DNA of 64,000 bases, taken from positions 62,001 to 126,000 of the forward strand of contig JAHJJX010000008.1 in NCBI GenBank assembly GCA_018822665.1. The letters are read 5' to 3'. Position 1 is the first letter of the stretch. Each line of letters begins with the position of its first letter. Both the position numbers and the translations under genes were made by a program. Below the pieces are notes generated by a model that saw only the letters and a list, made by a program, of their open reading frames with translations, made no database searches and had not been told where the DNA came from. Below are positions 57,081 to 64,000 of the stretch, piece after piece. Source of the stretch: a bacterium (lineage in GTDB: Bacteria > Campylobacterota > Campylobacteria > Campylobacterales > Sulfurimonadaceae).

Positions 57081-58333
57081 TATTCCCTTTTTAAAGAAAG
57101 AGCGTTCTCAAAAATATTCACGTTTTCTATGCTCTTCATTACAATTGCTTCGATAGTTCCTGCTTTTAAATTATGTTTATCTGTAAAATCAGCAATAGCA
57201 TGTGTGTTGAATTTTTCAATTTCGCACACCAAGACATATAATTCTCCCAAAATACCCTTATGCTTGAGCAAGGCATCTTTGACCTCATCCGTAACTTGGA
57301 TATGCTCCAAGATTTCTTCCATTTTCTTCCCAAAAAGCGTATCCATTAAGGATAACACACCCACGAAATACGCCTCGCCAAGAGCATCATGTTTAGCATC
57401 CGGATGGAGGGCTTTTAAAAAGCCCTCCATAAGTTCGGTGCGACTTTTAACCAGAAGCATCAAAGGAGGGCTCTCGTTTGCATTAGAAATAGACTTTGAA
57501 TATATCATCAGCATCAGCCACTGGGCAAGAGGTTTGCGCCCCACAAGCACCAGTATATGATGTATAGAAGAGATTCTGTTTCTAAAATGAAAAGCGCAGG
57601 AGTTGACAAACTGAAGCAACTGCACGGTTATGGCATGATTATGTTCAAACTCAGACGTTATTTCATCTATGTTGGTGTCCTGAATCAATAAATTATAAAG
57701 TTTTAAAACATGAAACCGACTAGGTTCATACTTTGCACTTTCTATAATATTGGGCTTTGCAAAAAAATAACCCTGAAAGAAATCACATCCATTTTTTTTG
57801 GCCAAATCGTAATGGAAACTATCTTCAATTGAAGTACCGATTACTTTGATATTGTGAGATTTTAAAGCAGAAATCAAATTTTTTATTTGCGTGTCCATAT
57901 CGTTTTTTAAACGCAGTTTGAAAAAAGACAATTCTTTAAAAACTTTTGTGTATTTATTGAATGTATCTTCACTAAGAGAAATATCATGAATTCCAAGTAT
58001 ATAATCTTTTGCAAAAAGCTGCTGAATCCTTTCAACAACCTTCTCATTCATCTCAACATTCCCAAGTATGGAAAAAACGAAAAATTGATTTGGAATGGAA
58101 AAAATAATATCGTTCATTAAAAATTTTTCATCAATTTTCACAAACCCTCTTCGCCCACCGAGCAATGCATCCGTGCCGAATTTGTTTAAAACATTGTTTA
58201 TCACATACGCACTCGCAAAACGGTCATCTACAACATTGCTTTGCTTGTTTTTATCCCGATATAAAATCTCATACGCAAAGATACCCCCTTTGCCCTCAAG
58301 AATAGGCTGTCGCCCAAGATATATATTTTCCAT
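57077..58333 (-). CDS. EAL/HDOD domain signalling protein, YuxH-like
   Basis: A 418-residue protein from the ATG at 58333 (MENIYLGRQPIL); an earlier ATG at 58369 adds 12 codons. Residues ~5-195 are an EAL-like fold with FAYEILYRD in place of EAL-type catalytic sequence, so phosphodiesterase activity is doubtful. Residues ~200-400 are an HDOD domain (NHAITVQLLQFVNSCAFHFRNRISSIHHILVLVGRKPLAQW). The family regulates motility or surface behaviour. It overlaps the end of the convergent GGDEF gene by four bases. Confidence 0.88.
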   Translation of the reverse strand: MENIYLGRQPILEGKGGIFAYEILYRDKNKQSNVVDDRFASAYVINNVLNKFGTDALLGGRRGFVKIDEKFLMNDIIFSIPNQFFVFSILGNVEMNEKVVERIQQLFAKDYILGIHDISLSEDTFNKYTKVFKELSFFKLRLKNDMDTQIKNLISALKSHNIKVIGTSIEDSFHYDLAKKNGCDFFQGYFFAKPNIIESAKYEPSRFHVLKLYNLLIQDTNIDEITSEFEHNHAITVQLLQFVNSCAFHFRNRISSIHHILVLVGRKPLAQWLMLMIYSKSISNANESPPLMLLVKSRTELMEGFLKALHPDAKHDALGEAYFVGVLSLMDTLFGKKMEEILEHIQVTDEVKDALLKHKGILGELYVLVCEIEKFNTHAIADFTDKHNLKAGTIEAIVMKSIENVNIFENALSLKREY

Positions 58334-58475
58334 ACTGCTCCCGTGGCTTAATAAGATAACGTACCTCATTTTATTACATAACTACAAATAATTCTATTAA
58401 ATAAAAACGTTCCAGCGCTTACACTCAGCTAACATTCCCACGTTACAATATCGTAACTCAAAACAAAGGAACGAC

Positions 58476-58610
58476 ATGAAGAAATTTATTACGATAGCGC
58501 TACTTACAGGGGCTTTAGCTTCAAGCGCATTTGCACATCACATGGCTGCTTATGAGGATGCGGGTGTTAACATCCCTACTTGGTCGCCGCATTTGTTAAT
58601 GGTGTTTTAG
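58476..58610 (+). CDS. 44-residue exported peptide
   Basis: ATG with AAAGGA upstream opens MKKFITIALLTGALASSAFA, a textbook signal peptide with an AFA cleavage site, followed by a 24-residue mature part HHMAAYEDAGVNIPTWSP-HLLMVF. The His-His-Met N-terminus after cleavage could bind a metal. A TACAAT (58444-58449) is a possible -10 and a strong terminator follows, so this is a complete transcription unit. No family is recognised. Confidence 0.72.
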   Translation: MKKFITIALLTGALASSAFAHHMAAYEDAGVNIPTWSPHLLMVF

Positions 58611-58637
58611 GACCCTTTTTATTTTCACTCTTTTCTC

Positions 58638-58669
58638 TGAATCACGCCTCTTTAAAGGGGTGTGATTCA
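58638..58669. terminator. Bidirectional terminator between the 44-residue gene and the RNA methyltransferase gene
   Basis: TGAATCAC...GTGATTCA, a 13-bp stem with two G-U pairs and a TTTAAA-like loop. It is flanked by T-rich sequence on both sides (CTCTTTTC and ATCTCTAATTTTTA). Confidence 0.8.
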
Positions 58670-58680
58670 ATCTCTAATTT

Positions 58681-59460
58681 TTAAATCCCTTTTTTAAACC
58701 GATACATCATAATGGACGCGGCGACACCGACATTAAAACTTTTTATCCCTTCTTGCATCTCAATATGAACTATTTCATCACAAACACTAAGAACATCTTC
58801 TAAAATCCCTTTACCCTCATGCCCCATAAGCAAAACCCATTTTTGCGGAATTTTTACTTCCATCAGCGCCACCGAATGCGCATTTATCTCTGCCGCAAAA
58901 ATTTTATACCCCCTTGCTTTGAGTGCATCTATAGTAGAAAATATATCTTCATAAATATGCACGTTTAGCTTAGACACATAACCCATAGAAACCCTAAGAG
59001 CACGCCTTCCATAAGGGTGCGGACCTTGTTTTGGCACTACAAAAGAGTTCACTCCCAGTGCTGCGGCGCTTCTGGAAATAGAACCCATGTTTTCTGTTGA
59101 GGAGATGGCATCAAGCATAATGATATTGTCTCCAAGATTTTGAAGCGGTGTTTCATCGGGACGGGTTCCGTACATCATCACATTGTGATGGATTTTATGC
59201 CCGACTATCCCCTGCATAATCTTTCTGTCCGCCAGATAAAGACGGGGAATATCTTTGTGTGAGATTAAATCTTCAAATTCTTCATAATACTCTTTGGTAG
59301 CCAAAATACTTTTGATTTTTATATCGCTTTGCAAGAGCATATTGACCACTTTCGGGCTGTCTGCTATAAAGCTGTTATCTTCGTCAAAAGCATTATCTCT
59401 GAGCTTATGATAGATTTCCAGCTCTTTTATATTTATATCATCGATTTTTATTAAATTCAT
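58681..59460 (-). CDS. TrmH/SpoU-family RNA 2'-O-methyltransferase
   Basis: A 259-residue SPOUT methyltransferase. The knot motifs are MLDAISSTENMGSISRSAAALGV, LLMGHEGKGI and IEMQEGIKSFNVGVAASIM. An N-terminal substrate-binding part precedes. The target (tRNA or rRNA ribose) is unknown from sequence. Confidence 0.9.
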   Translation of the reverse strand: MNLIKIDDINIKELEIYHKLRDNAFDEDNSFIADSPKVVNMLLQSDIKIKSILATKEYYEEFEDLISHKDIPRLYLADRKIMQGIVGHKIHHNVMMYGTRPDETPLQNLGDNIIMLDAISSTENMGSISRSAAALGVNSFVVPKQGPHPYGRRALRVSMGYVSKLNVHIYEDIFSTIDALKARGYKIFAAEINAHSVALMEVKIPQKWVLLMGHEGKGILEDVLSVCDEIVHIEMQEGIKSFNVGVAASIMMYRFKKGI

Positions 59461-59537
59461 GCGGCTCCGTTAGTGTTTGCAAATTGTACATCATTTATAA
59501 ATTATATGCTAAAATCTTCCAACTTAAAGGCGAAAAA

Positions 59538-60191
59538 ATGAAAATACTTTTAATGGAAGATGATGCTGTTCTCTCGGATATATTGCTGGATTATCTAAGA
59601 GAATCTTGGCATGTGGACTATGCCTTTAACCATGAAGAGGTGTATAAGAAGCTTGAAACTTCCAGGTATGACCTTTTTATTTTCGATATCAATGTTGCCG
59701 GAAAAAGCGGTTTGGAACTGCTTCAGGAATTAAGAGAATTCAACAATACCACTCCGACCATCATCATCACGGCATATACAGATACGGCGTATCTCAAAAA
59801 AGCATTCGCCATGGGTGCACATGACTATATCAAAAAACCTTTTGAGCTTGAAGAGCTTAATGCAAGGATTCAAAACACTCAAAAACTATTTAATATCGAT
59901 GTTGATACGAAAATAAATATTACTCCCGAAATATTATTTTTACCCGAACTCAAAAAAATTCAAAAAAATTCAATCAGTTTTTCCCTCTCAGCAAAAGACA
60001 ATGCAATCCTGATGTATTTTATCGCTAATAAAAAAAGAGTTATAAGCAATGATGAGCTTATTCAAAATATATGGGATTTTGACTCCATGCCAAGCGATGC
60101 AACTATCCGTTCCCACATAAGAACCCTTAGAGAGCTCCTAGGCAAAGAGCGCATCAAAACCATTCGCGCCAACGGATATTTGTATGAATAA
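59538..60191 (+). CDS. OmpR-family response regulator
   Basis: A 217-residue regulator from the ATG at 59538 (MKILLMEDDAVL) with AAAGGCG upstream; in-frame codons back to 59484 are likely leader. REC domain: E-D-D, D in FIFDINVAGKSG, K in YIKKPFEL. The C-terminal winged helix ends SDATIRSHIRTLRELLGKERIKTIRANGYLYE. It overlaps its cognate kinase gene by 8 bases. A near-copy of the iterated word encodes Trp-His-Val-Asp. Confidence 0.94.
   Translation: MKILLMEDDAVLSDILLDYLRESWHVDYAFNHEEVYKKLETSRYDLFIFDINVAGKSGLELLQELREFNNTTPTIIITAYTDTAYLKKAFAMGAHDYIKKPFELEELNARIQNTQKLFNIDVDTKINITPEILFLPELKKIQKNSISFSLSAKDNAILMYFIANKKRVISNDELIQNIWDFDSMPSDATIRSHIRTLRELLGKERIKTIRANGYLYE
59608..59618 (+). repeat. 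GGCATGTGGAC, 10/11 match
   Basis: In the response regulator gene, read as Trp-His-Val-Asp. Flank TCTT, as in the extended consensus. Confidence 0.7.
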
Positions 60192-61323
60192 ACTCACAAA
60201 AAAATCATTTTACTCCTTTTTAACTCTTTATCTTGTGTCCTCTTTTATCTTTTTGGCAGCCGCAAGCTACTGGTTTTATTCTGCGCAAGTATCGACGCAA
60301 AAAAGCAACAACTACTATAAAATGAGCCATATTGCAGATATGGTCAGCTCCAAAGTCATTTATGCCCACATGATGGATGAAGTATTTAGCTTGGAAGAAT
60401 TTCCACATGCCAAGGTGGGGCTCTACGATAAAAAGCAAAATCTCCAATACGGCTCTAGTATCCAAAATGTCAATTTTACAAGCGATTTCTATATGAAGGA
60501 TGGAGTTTTCACTCTTATCTCACAGGGAACGGCATCGCACCTCAACATAGCGTATGTAGTCATTCAGAGTAAAGAATATGCGCAAGAAATCTCAAAAATA
60601 AAACAAAATATTATCTCTACGACACTCATTGTAGCCATCAGCATTATTATTATTGCAGTCATTTTATCGCATATCTTTTTACGTCCCATCAAAGAGAAGA
60701 TTCAAGAGATAGAAAATTTTGTAAAAGACACGACGCATGAGTTAAACACGCCTATAACCGCACTTATGATGAGCACTTCTAGAGCCAAAAGCAAAAAAGT
60801 GTATGATGAAAAAATTATAAAAAACATCTCCATAAGCACCAAACAGCTCTATGACATCTATTCTTCTCTCAGTTATCTAAGTTTTGACGCCCAAAAAGAA
60901 GATGCGCAAGAGTTATTGTTAGATGAAGTTGTAAAAGAAAGCATAGAGTATTTCAATGAACTTTTAGAGAAAAAAAACATCGCCTTAGAGTTTGATTCAA
61001 ATGAATGCAAATTAAAAATAGCCCCAAACAAAGCTAAAATGCTGGTCAATAATCTTTTGAGCAATGCCATAAAGTATTCCACTCCCAATACAAAAATCTT
61101 CATTCGAACAACAAAAAACTCATTCACTCTCAAAGATGAGGGGATAGGGATAGCAAAAGAGAAGCTTCATACTATTTTCGAAAGATTCACAAGGGCAAAC
61201 TCTTACGCAGGGGGTTTTGGCGTAGGACTCAACATAGTCGATTCGATAGTTAAAGAATATAAATATACAATTCAAATTGATTCGCAGGAGAACAAAGGAA
61301 CAACCGTTTTATTGATGTTTTAA
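60184..61323 (+). CDS. Membrane sensor histidine kinase
   Basis: A 379-residue kinase with two spans (about residues 12-33 and 142-165), a ~105-residue periplasmic sensor between them, a HisKA domain with DTTHELNTPITAL (H-box) and a HATPase domain with NNLLSNAIKYS, LKDEGIGIA and FGVGLNIVDS. Probable partner of the regulator encoded just upstream. A perfect word copy encodes Phe-Pro-His-Ala-Lys in the periplasmic part. Confidence 0.94.
   Translation: MNKLTKKSFYSFLTLYLVSSFIFLAAASYWFYSAQVSTQKSNNYYKMSHIADMVSSKVIYAHMMDEVFSLEEFPHAKVGLYDKKQNLQYGSSIQNVNFTSDFYMKDGVFTLISQGTASHLNIAYVVIQSKEYAQEISKIKQNIISTTLIVAISIIIIAVILSHIFLRPIKEKIQEIENFVKDTTHELNTPITALMMSTSRAKSKKVYDEKIIKNISISTKQLYDIYSSLSYLSFDAQKEDAQELLLDEVVKESIEYFNELLEKKNIALEFDSNECKLKIAPNKAKMLVNNLLSNAIKYSTPNTKIFIRTTKNSFTLKDEGIGIAKEKLHTIFERFTRANSYAGGFGVGLNIVDSIVKEYKYTIQIDSQENKGTTVLLMF
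60401..60411 (-). repeat. Perfect GGCATGTGGAA word
   Basis: In the kinase gene, read as Phe-Pro-His-Ala-Lys. Flank CCTT. Confidence 0.85.
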
Positions 61324-61331
61324 ATTTTCAT

Positions 61332-62837
61332 TTATCCTTCATGGCATAAGCCCTTAAATTCTCTTATGATGTTCATTTGTCTTGTCGTTATATACCGCAT
61401 CATTTCACTTTTTTTATTCCCATCAAACTTAAACATAAATACCACGCTGAAATTATGGGCATTCTCACTTTTTCTGAGCATCACGGCTTTTGTATTTATG
61501 ATAAGAGGTGTTTTATCTAAGGTCAACACCATATCAATGATAACCTCATCATTATTTCTCAAACCTGCCGGATAGGCATTCAATTTGAGTTTCACTGCAT
61601 CGAGTGAGATATCTTCAATCCGCACCTTGCCTCGAAACTTATTTTCTTTAATGAACAATGTGACTCTGTGTTCGTTTTCAGGCACTACACGGATTGTTTT
61701 GCGCATCATGGGAGAGTCTTTAATAAAACGCAACTCTTTAAATCCCACAGTCTGCTTCTCGAAGCTTAACTGCGTCATTTCACTGCATAAAATAGCTCGT
61801 GGAAGAACCTCTGAGATAATAAGCGTTTTTTTCTCATACTGTATAGCTTTTTCTTGCAAAAAATTTGTTTTGAGAATGATGTGTCCATCTTCCACTTGAA
61901 GTATTTGAGCGTCATTGGTAATGCTCAGCCCTTTATAATAATTGTGAAGATGTACTTTTGCCTTATCTTTTTTTATGCCCTCAAGCAGATTTATTATTAA
62001 GTCGCCTTCTTGTGCTTCTTGGGAATCTATTGCATCTTGAGCGCAATGTTTTAAAAGATACAGCTCCGTCACATCATTAAAGGACATAATTTTATATACA
62101 TTTTCTTGGGGAATATTTTTATACCCGACTATAAAATGTCTGGGGGAGTGTTTTTTGTCTCTCATTTTCACATGATAAATACTTTGCTCGCTCTGGCTTA
62201 GCAAATCAAACCAATCTTTATCTTCTTTGCTGTACAAAAACTCTTCGTGTTCGAGAAATAAATTTCCCAATTCATTGTGTATGGTTAAAAAATCTTCAAT
62301 ACTTTGCACACCAAAAAAATCTAAAAACATTTTATTTGCCAAAACCGGTATCTTACCTTTTAACATAACTATCATCGAAGTTTGATAATTAAAAATATTT
62401 TCTAAATGTGTATAATAAAGCTTCTGCTGATTTTCTTCATTGAGTTTCATCATCGCAAGATTGAGCACTTGTGCGAGCTCAGATATATGAACCGGTTTTT
62501 TCAAAAATCTAAAAACACCGACCTCAATAGCGTCTAAAAGAGTCTCTTTTTCATCATGTGCCGACATAAAAATAATTTTTGTTTCCGGTGCGGTTTGTAT
62601 AATATGCCGACTCAATTCCATTGCATCGATATGCAGCATTTTTATATCTGTTATCACTATTTGAGGATGATACTTTTCAAAAAGTTCCAAAGCTTCTTTA
62701 CCCTGTGTTGCAGAATAAACATTATGAAAAAACTTTCTAAGCAATTGTAAAACATTTGCCTTCAATACTTCATTGTCTTCGGCATAAAGAACACTAAAGT
62801 CCTTTGCAAGCATTTGTAACTTTTTGAGTTCCGGCAT
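61332..62837 (-). CDS. Receiver-domain protein with C-terminal PilZ-like domain
   Basis: A 501-residue cytoplasmic protein. The receiver domain (~1-130) has YAEDNEVL, the phospho-acceptor D in IVITDIKML and K in RFLKKPVHI. A central part (~140-270) looks PAS-like (LENIFNYQTSMIVMLKGK). The C-terminal ~130 residues are PilZ-like with RKTIR (RxxxR), but EDISLDAV lacks the Gly of DxSxxG, so c-di-GMP binding may be weak or lost. It could link a phosphorelay to c-di-GMP signalling. It is convergent with the kinase gene at 60184. Confidence 0.85.
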   Translation of the reverse strand: MPELKKLQMLAKDFSVLYAEDNEVLKANVLQLLRKFFHNVYSATQGKEALELFEKYHPQIVITDIKMLHIDAMELSRHIIQTAPETKIIFMSAHDEKETLLDAIEVGVFRFLKKPVHISELAQVLNLAMMKLNEENQQKLYYTHLENIFNYQTSMIVMLKGKIPVLANKMFLDFFGVQSIEDFLTIHNELGNLFLEHEEFLYSKEDKDWFDLLSQSEQSIYHVKMRDKKHSPRHFIVGYKNIPQENVYKIMSFNDVTELYLLKHCAQDAIDSQEAQEGDLIINLLEGIKKDKAKVHLHNYYKGLSITNDAQILQVEDGHIILKTNFLQEKAIQYEKKTLIISEVLPRAILCSEMTQLSFEKQTVGFKELRFIKDSPMMRKTIRVVPENEHRVTLFIKENKFRGKVRIEDISLDAVKLKLNAYPAGLRNNDEVIIDMVLTLDKTPLIINTKAVMLRKSENAHNFSVVFMFKFDGNKKSEMMRYITTRQMNIIREFKGLCHEG

Positions 62838-62901
62838 GGGATAAAACCTTTATAAATACTTCTGATATGATATCATACACTATTTCTTTTAGAGGTAACC
62901 A

Positions 62902-63483
62902 ATGAAATATTCACTCTCTTTTCGGATTTGGCACTGGCTCAACGCAACTGTTGTTTTTGGGCTTTTAGCAACTGTATTTTTACGAAAAACATTTCTTAGC
63001 TGGAGAGAAAACTCTGAAATACTCATGATGCAGCTTTCACAAATGAGCATAGAAATCACGGCAGAACAAGCGAAGGTTTTAGCAAAAGCAGTTCGCGCGG
63101 GCATGTGGGAATGGCATATTATTTTAGGATACGCGCTGGTTCTTTTAGTGTTTTTTAGAATCTATCTTTTTTTTAAAGACGCAAGCGTTAAAGAAAACTT
63201 CAACACTTTGTCTTTGCACAAAAAAGGAGTTCAATCCCTCTATTATCTGTTTTATGGAACCTTACTTTTTATGAGCATAAGCGGACTTCTTATCCATTTT
63301 CATCAGGAGTTGCAAATAAGCAAAGCCTTGGCGGAGGAGATAAAAGAGCTTCATGAATTTGTTTTTAATGCTATTATGATTTTTGTACCTCTGCATATAG
63401 CAGGAGTTATTATTGCTGAGAGCAAAGAGGAAAAGGGTCTTGTTTCGAGTATGATAAACGGAAAAACAAAAGAGAATTTTTAA
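62902..63483 (+). CDS. Four-helix b-type cytochrome, b561/HyaC-like
   Basis: A 193-residue membrane protein with four spans. Likely heme ligands are H11 (FRIWHWLN), the His in MWEWHIILGYALVL, HFHQEL, and LHIAGVII in the last span. The pattern is that of di-heme b561 or hydrogenase-type cytochrome b subunits, which pass electrons between quinone and a periplasmic partner. No partner is adjacent. Its stop overlaps that of the convergent aldolase gene (TTAA, 63480-63483). Confidence 0.85.
   Translation: MKYSLSFRIWHWLNATVVFGLLATVFLRKTFLSWRENSEILMMQLSQMSIEITAEQAKVLAKAVRAGMWEWHIILGYALVLLVFFRIYLFFKDASVKENFNTLSLHKKGVQSLYYLFYGTLLFMSISGLLIHFHQELQISKALAEEIKELHEFVFNAIMIFVPLHIAGVIIAESKEEKGLVSSMINGKTKENF
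63100..63110 (+). repeat. GGCATGTGGGA, 10/11 match
   Basis: In the cytochrome b gene, read as Gly-Met-Trp-Glu. Confidence 0.65.
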
Positions 63484-64000
63484 CTCTTTTTTATTCCGTA
63501 GTTCTCTGCTCTGTTTAAAATCTCTTTGGCATGTGGAAGCATAGTAACCACCTCTGCCATTTTTCCATCTTGCGCAAAAACAGACTCTTTGCTTTTACAA
63601 ATCTGTCGTGCATGCGCAAGCTCTTTTTGCGTAACTTTATATACTTCATGCGTCAAATCTATCTGAGCCGGATGGATGATAGTTTTAGAAAAAAGACCCT
63701 CTTGCAAATCTCTTTGCACCTCTTTTAAAAAACCTTTCTCATCTTTAAAACACGGATAAACGCCGCCGCTCACGGCAAAACCTGCACTTTTAAAAGTGGC
63801 TATAAAATTTCCAAGTACATAAGAAGTTGCACAAATATCAAAAAGACTTCTCTCACAATCTCTTCGCATTCCAAGCACGCGCAGCATGTCTTCCAAACCA
63901 AAACGCACCAGTGGAATCCTTTCCTTGTGTTGAAGTAAAATATCTCTTAGTTCAAACAGTTTTACAGGATTGAAAAGTTCTTCCCCCTCTATGCTGGGCA
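63480..64000 (-). CDS. HpcH/HpaI aldolase/citrate lyase family protein (partial, start beyond the window)
   Basis: The last 173 codons or so are visible and the frame stays open to the window end; the GTG at 63908 is internal. Visible blocks are EELFNPVKLFELRDILL, VRFGLEDMLRVLG (the acidic metal-site region), AVSGGVYPCFKDEKGF and KTIIHPAQIDL, typical of the CitE-like C-C lyase family. Reaction and substrate cannot be fixed from the fragment. A perfect copy of the iterated word encodes Leu-Pro-His-Ala-Lys. Confidence 0.85.
   Translation of the reverse strand, partial: PSIEGEELFNPVKLFELRDILLQHKERIPLVRFGLEDMLRVLGMRRDCERSLFDICATSYVLGNFIATFKSAGFAVSGGVYPCFKDEKGFLKEVQRDLQEGLFSKTIIHPAQIDLTHEVYKVTQKELAHARQICKSKESVFAQDGKMAEVVTMLPHAKEILNRAENYGIKKS
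63528..63538 (+). repeat. Perfect GGCATGTGGAA word with long shared flank
   Basis: In the aldolase gene; the coding strand reads Leu-Pro-His-Ala-Lys-Glu-Ile-Leu, the same PHAKEIL peptide as at 41729 in an unrelated hydrolase. Confidence 0.88.

Noticed and set aside
6772-63538. GGCATGTGGAA as a transposon or REP-type repeat
   Set aside because: Copies have no shared long flanks except one pair, no inverted pairs at fixed spacing, and most lie in intact genes.
6772-63538. GGCATGTGGAA as a codon-usage effect
   Set aside because: It occurs in three reading phases, on both strands and once outside genes, so no single peptide or codon preference explains it.

Overview
The window is an AT-rich stretch of a chromosome from a denitrifying member of the Campylobacterota, most like Sulfurimonas, Sulfuricurvum or Sulfurovum. 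The evidence is a NirS/cNOR denitrification operon, histidine kinases with the AHQWRQPL-type H-box common in that group, TATAAT-rich promoters with weak -35 elements, and tightly packed, overlapping genes. No rRNA, tRNA, CRISPR array, insertion sequence or prophage was seen. The genus is inferred from gene content only.

Layout. (1) 1-9.9 kb, minus strand: one long denitrification operon read from 9820 downward: small membrane protein, norC, norB, 50-residue membrane peptide, nirS, nirC-like cytochrome, nirJ, nirF, nirE/cobA, then a sensor kinase with a di-iron (ODP-type) sensor domain and its response regulator, which leaves the window. An FNR-type box sits at -41.5 from a predicted start site, and two hairpins bracket nirS. 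(2) 10-16 kb, minus: an ABC transporter of the LolCD/MacB type with a LolA-like protein and an outer-membrane barrel, then a GMC oxidoreductase with its Tat-exported small subunit. (3) 16-35.4 kb: an exopolysaccharide locus. A cellulose-type operon (SPOR-like protein, bcsA, bcsB with a LamG insertion, GH8 endoglucanase, bcsC-like, two FlgO-like lipoproteins, SH3 protein, DUF1566 lipoprotein) lies beside an alginate-type pair (Alg44-like, and an Alg8-like synthase fused to a beta-helix) and a TolC-like protein. PilZ domains in BcsA and the Alg44-like protein imply c-di-GMP control. (4) 35.6-41.3 kb: a Cys-rich KCG-repeat exported peptide, TamB, TamA and YwbE. (5) 41.4-45.1 kb: housekeeping genes including pyruvate kinase. 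(6) 45.4-49.6 kb: an alginate-export-type porin, a DUF234 protein, modA and modE, with ModE-like boxes before the porin and modE. (7) 49.7-64 kb: tex, GNAT, metallopeptidase, dbpA, a two-sensor GGDEF protein, an HDOD protein, a 44-residue exported peptide, an rRNA/tRNA methyltransferase, a two-component pair, a REC-PilZ protein, a b-type cytochrome and a partial HpcH/HpaI aldolase.

The most unusual signal is a DNA word, GGCATGTGGAA (reverse TTCCACATGCC). It occurs 12 times exactly, where about 0.03 copies are expected by chance, and its 9-base core GGCATGTGG occurs 19 times against about 0.5. The copies lie mostly inside unrelated genes on both strands, often read as the peptide PHA. They cluster at 11.1-15.9 kb and 41.5-63.6 kb and are missing from the exopolysaccharide/Tam block. 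This pattern resembles the DNA uptake sequences of Neisseria and Pasteurellaceae; I know of no such sequence described for Campylobacterota.
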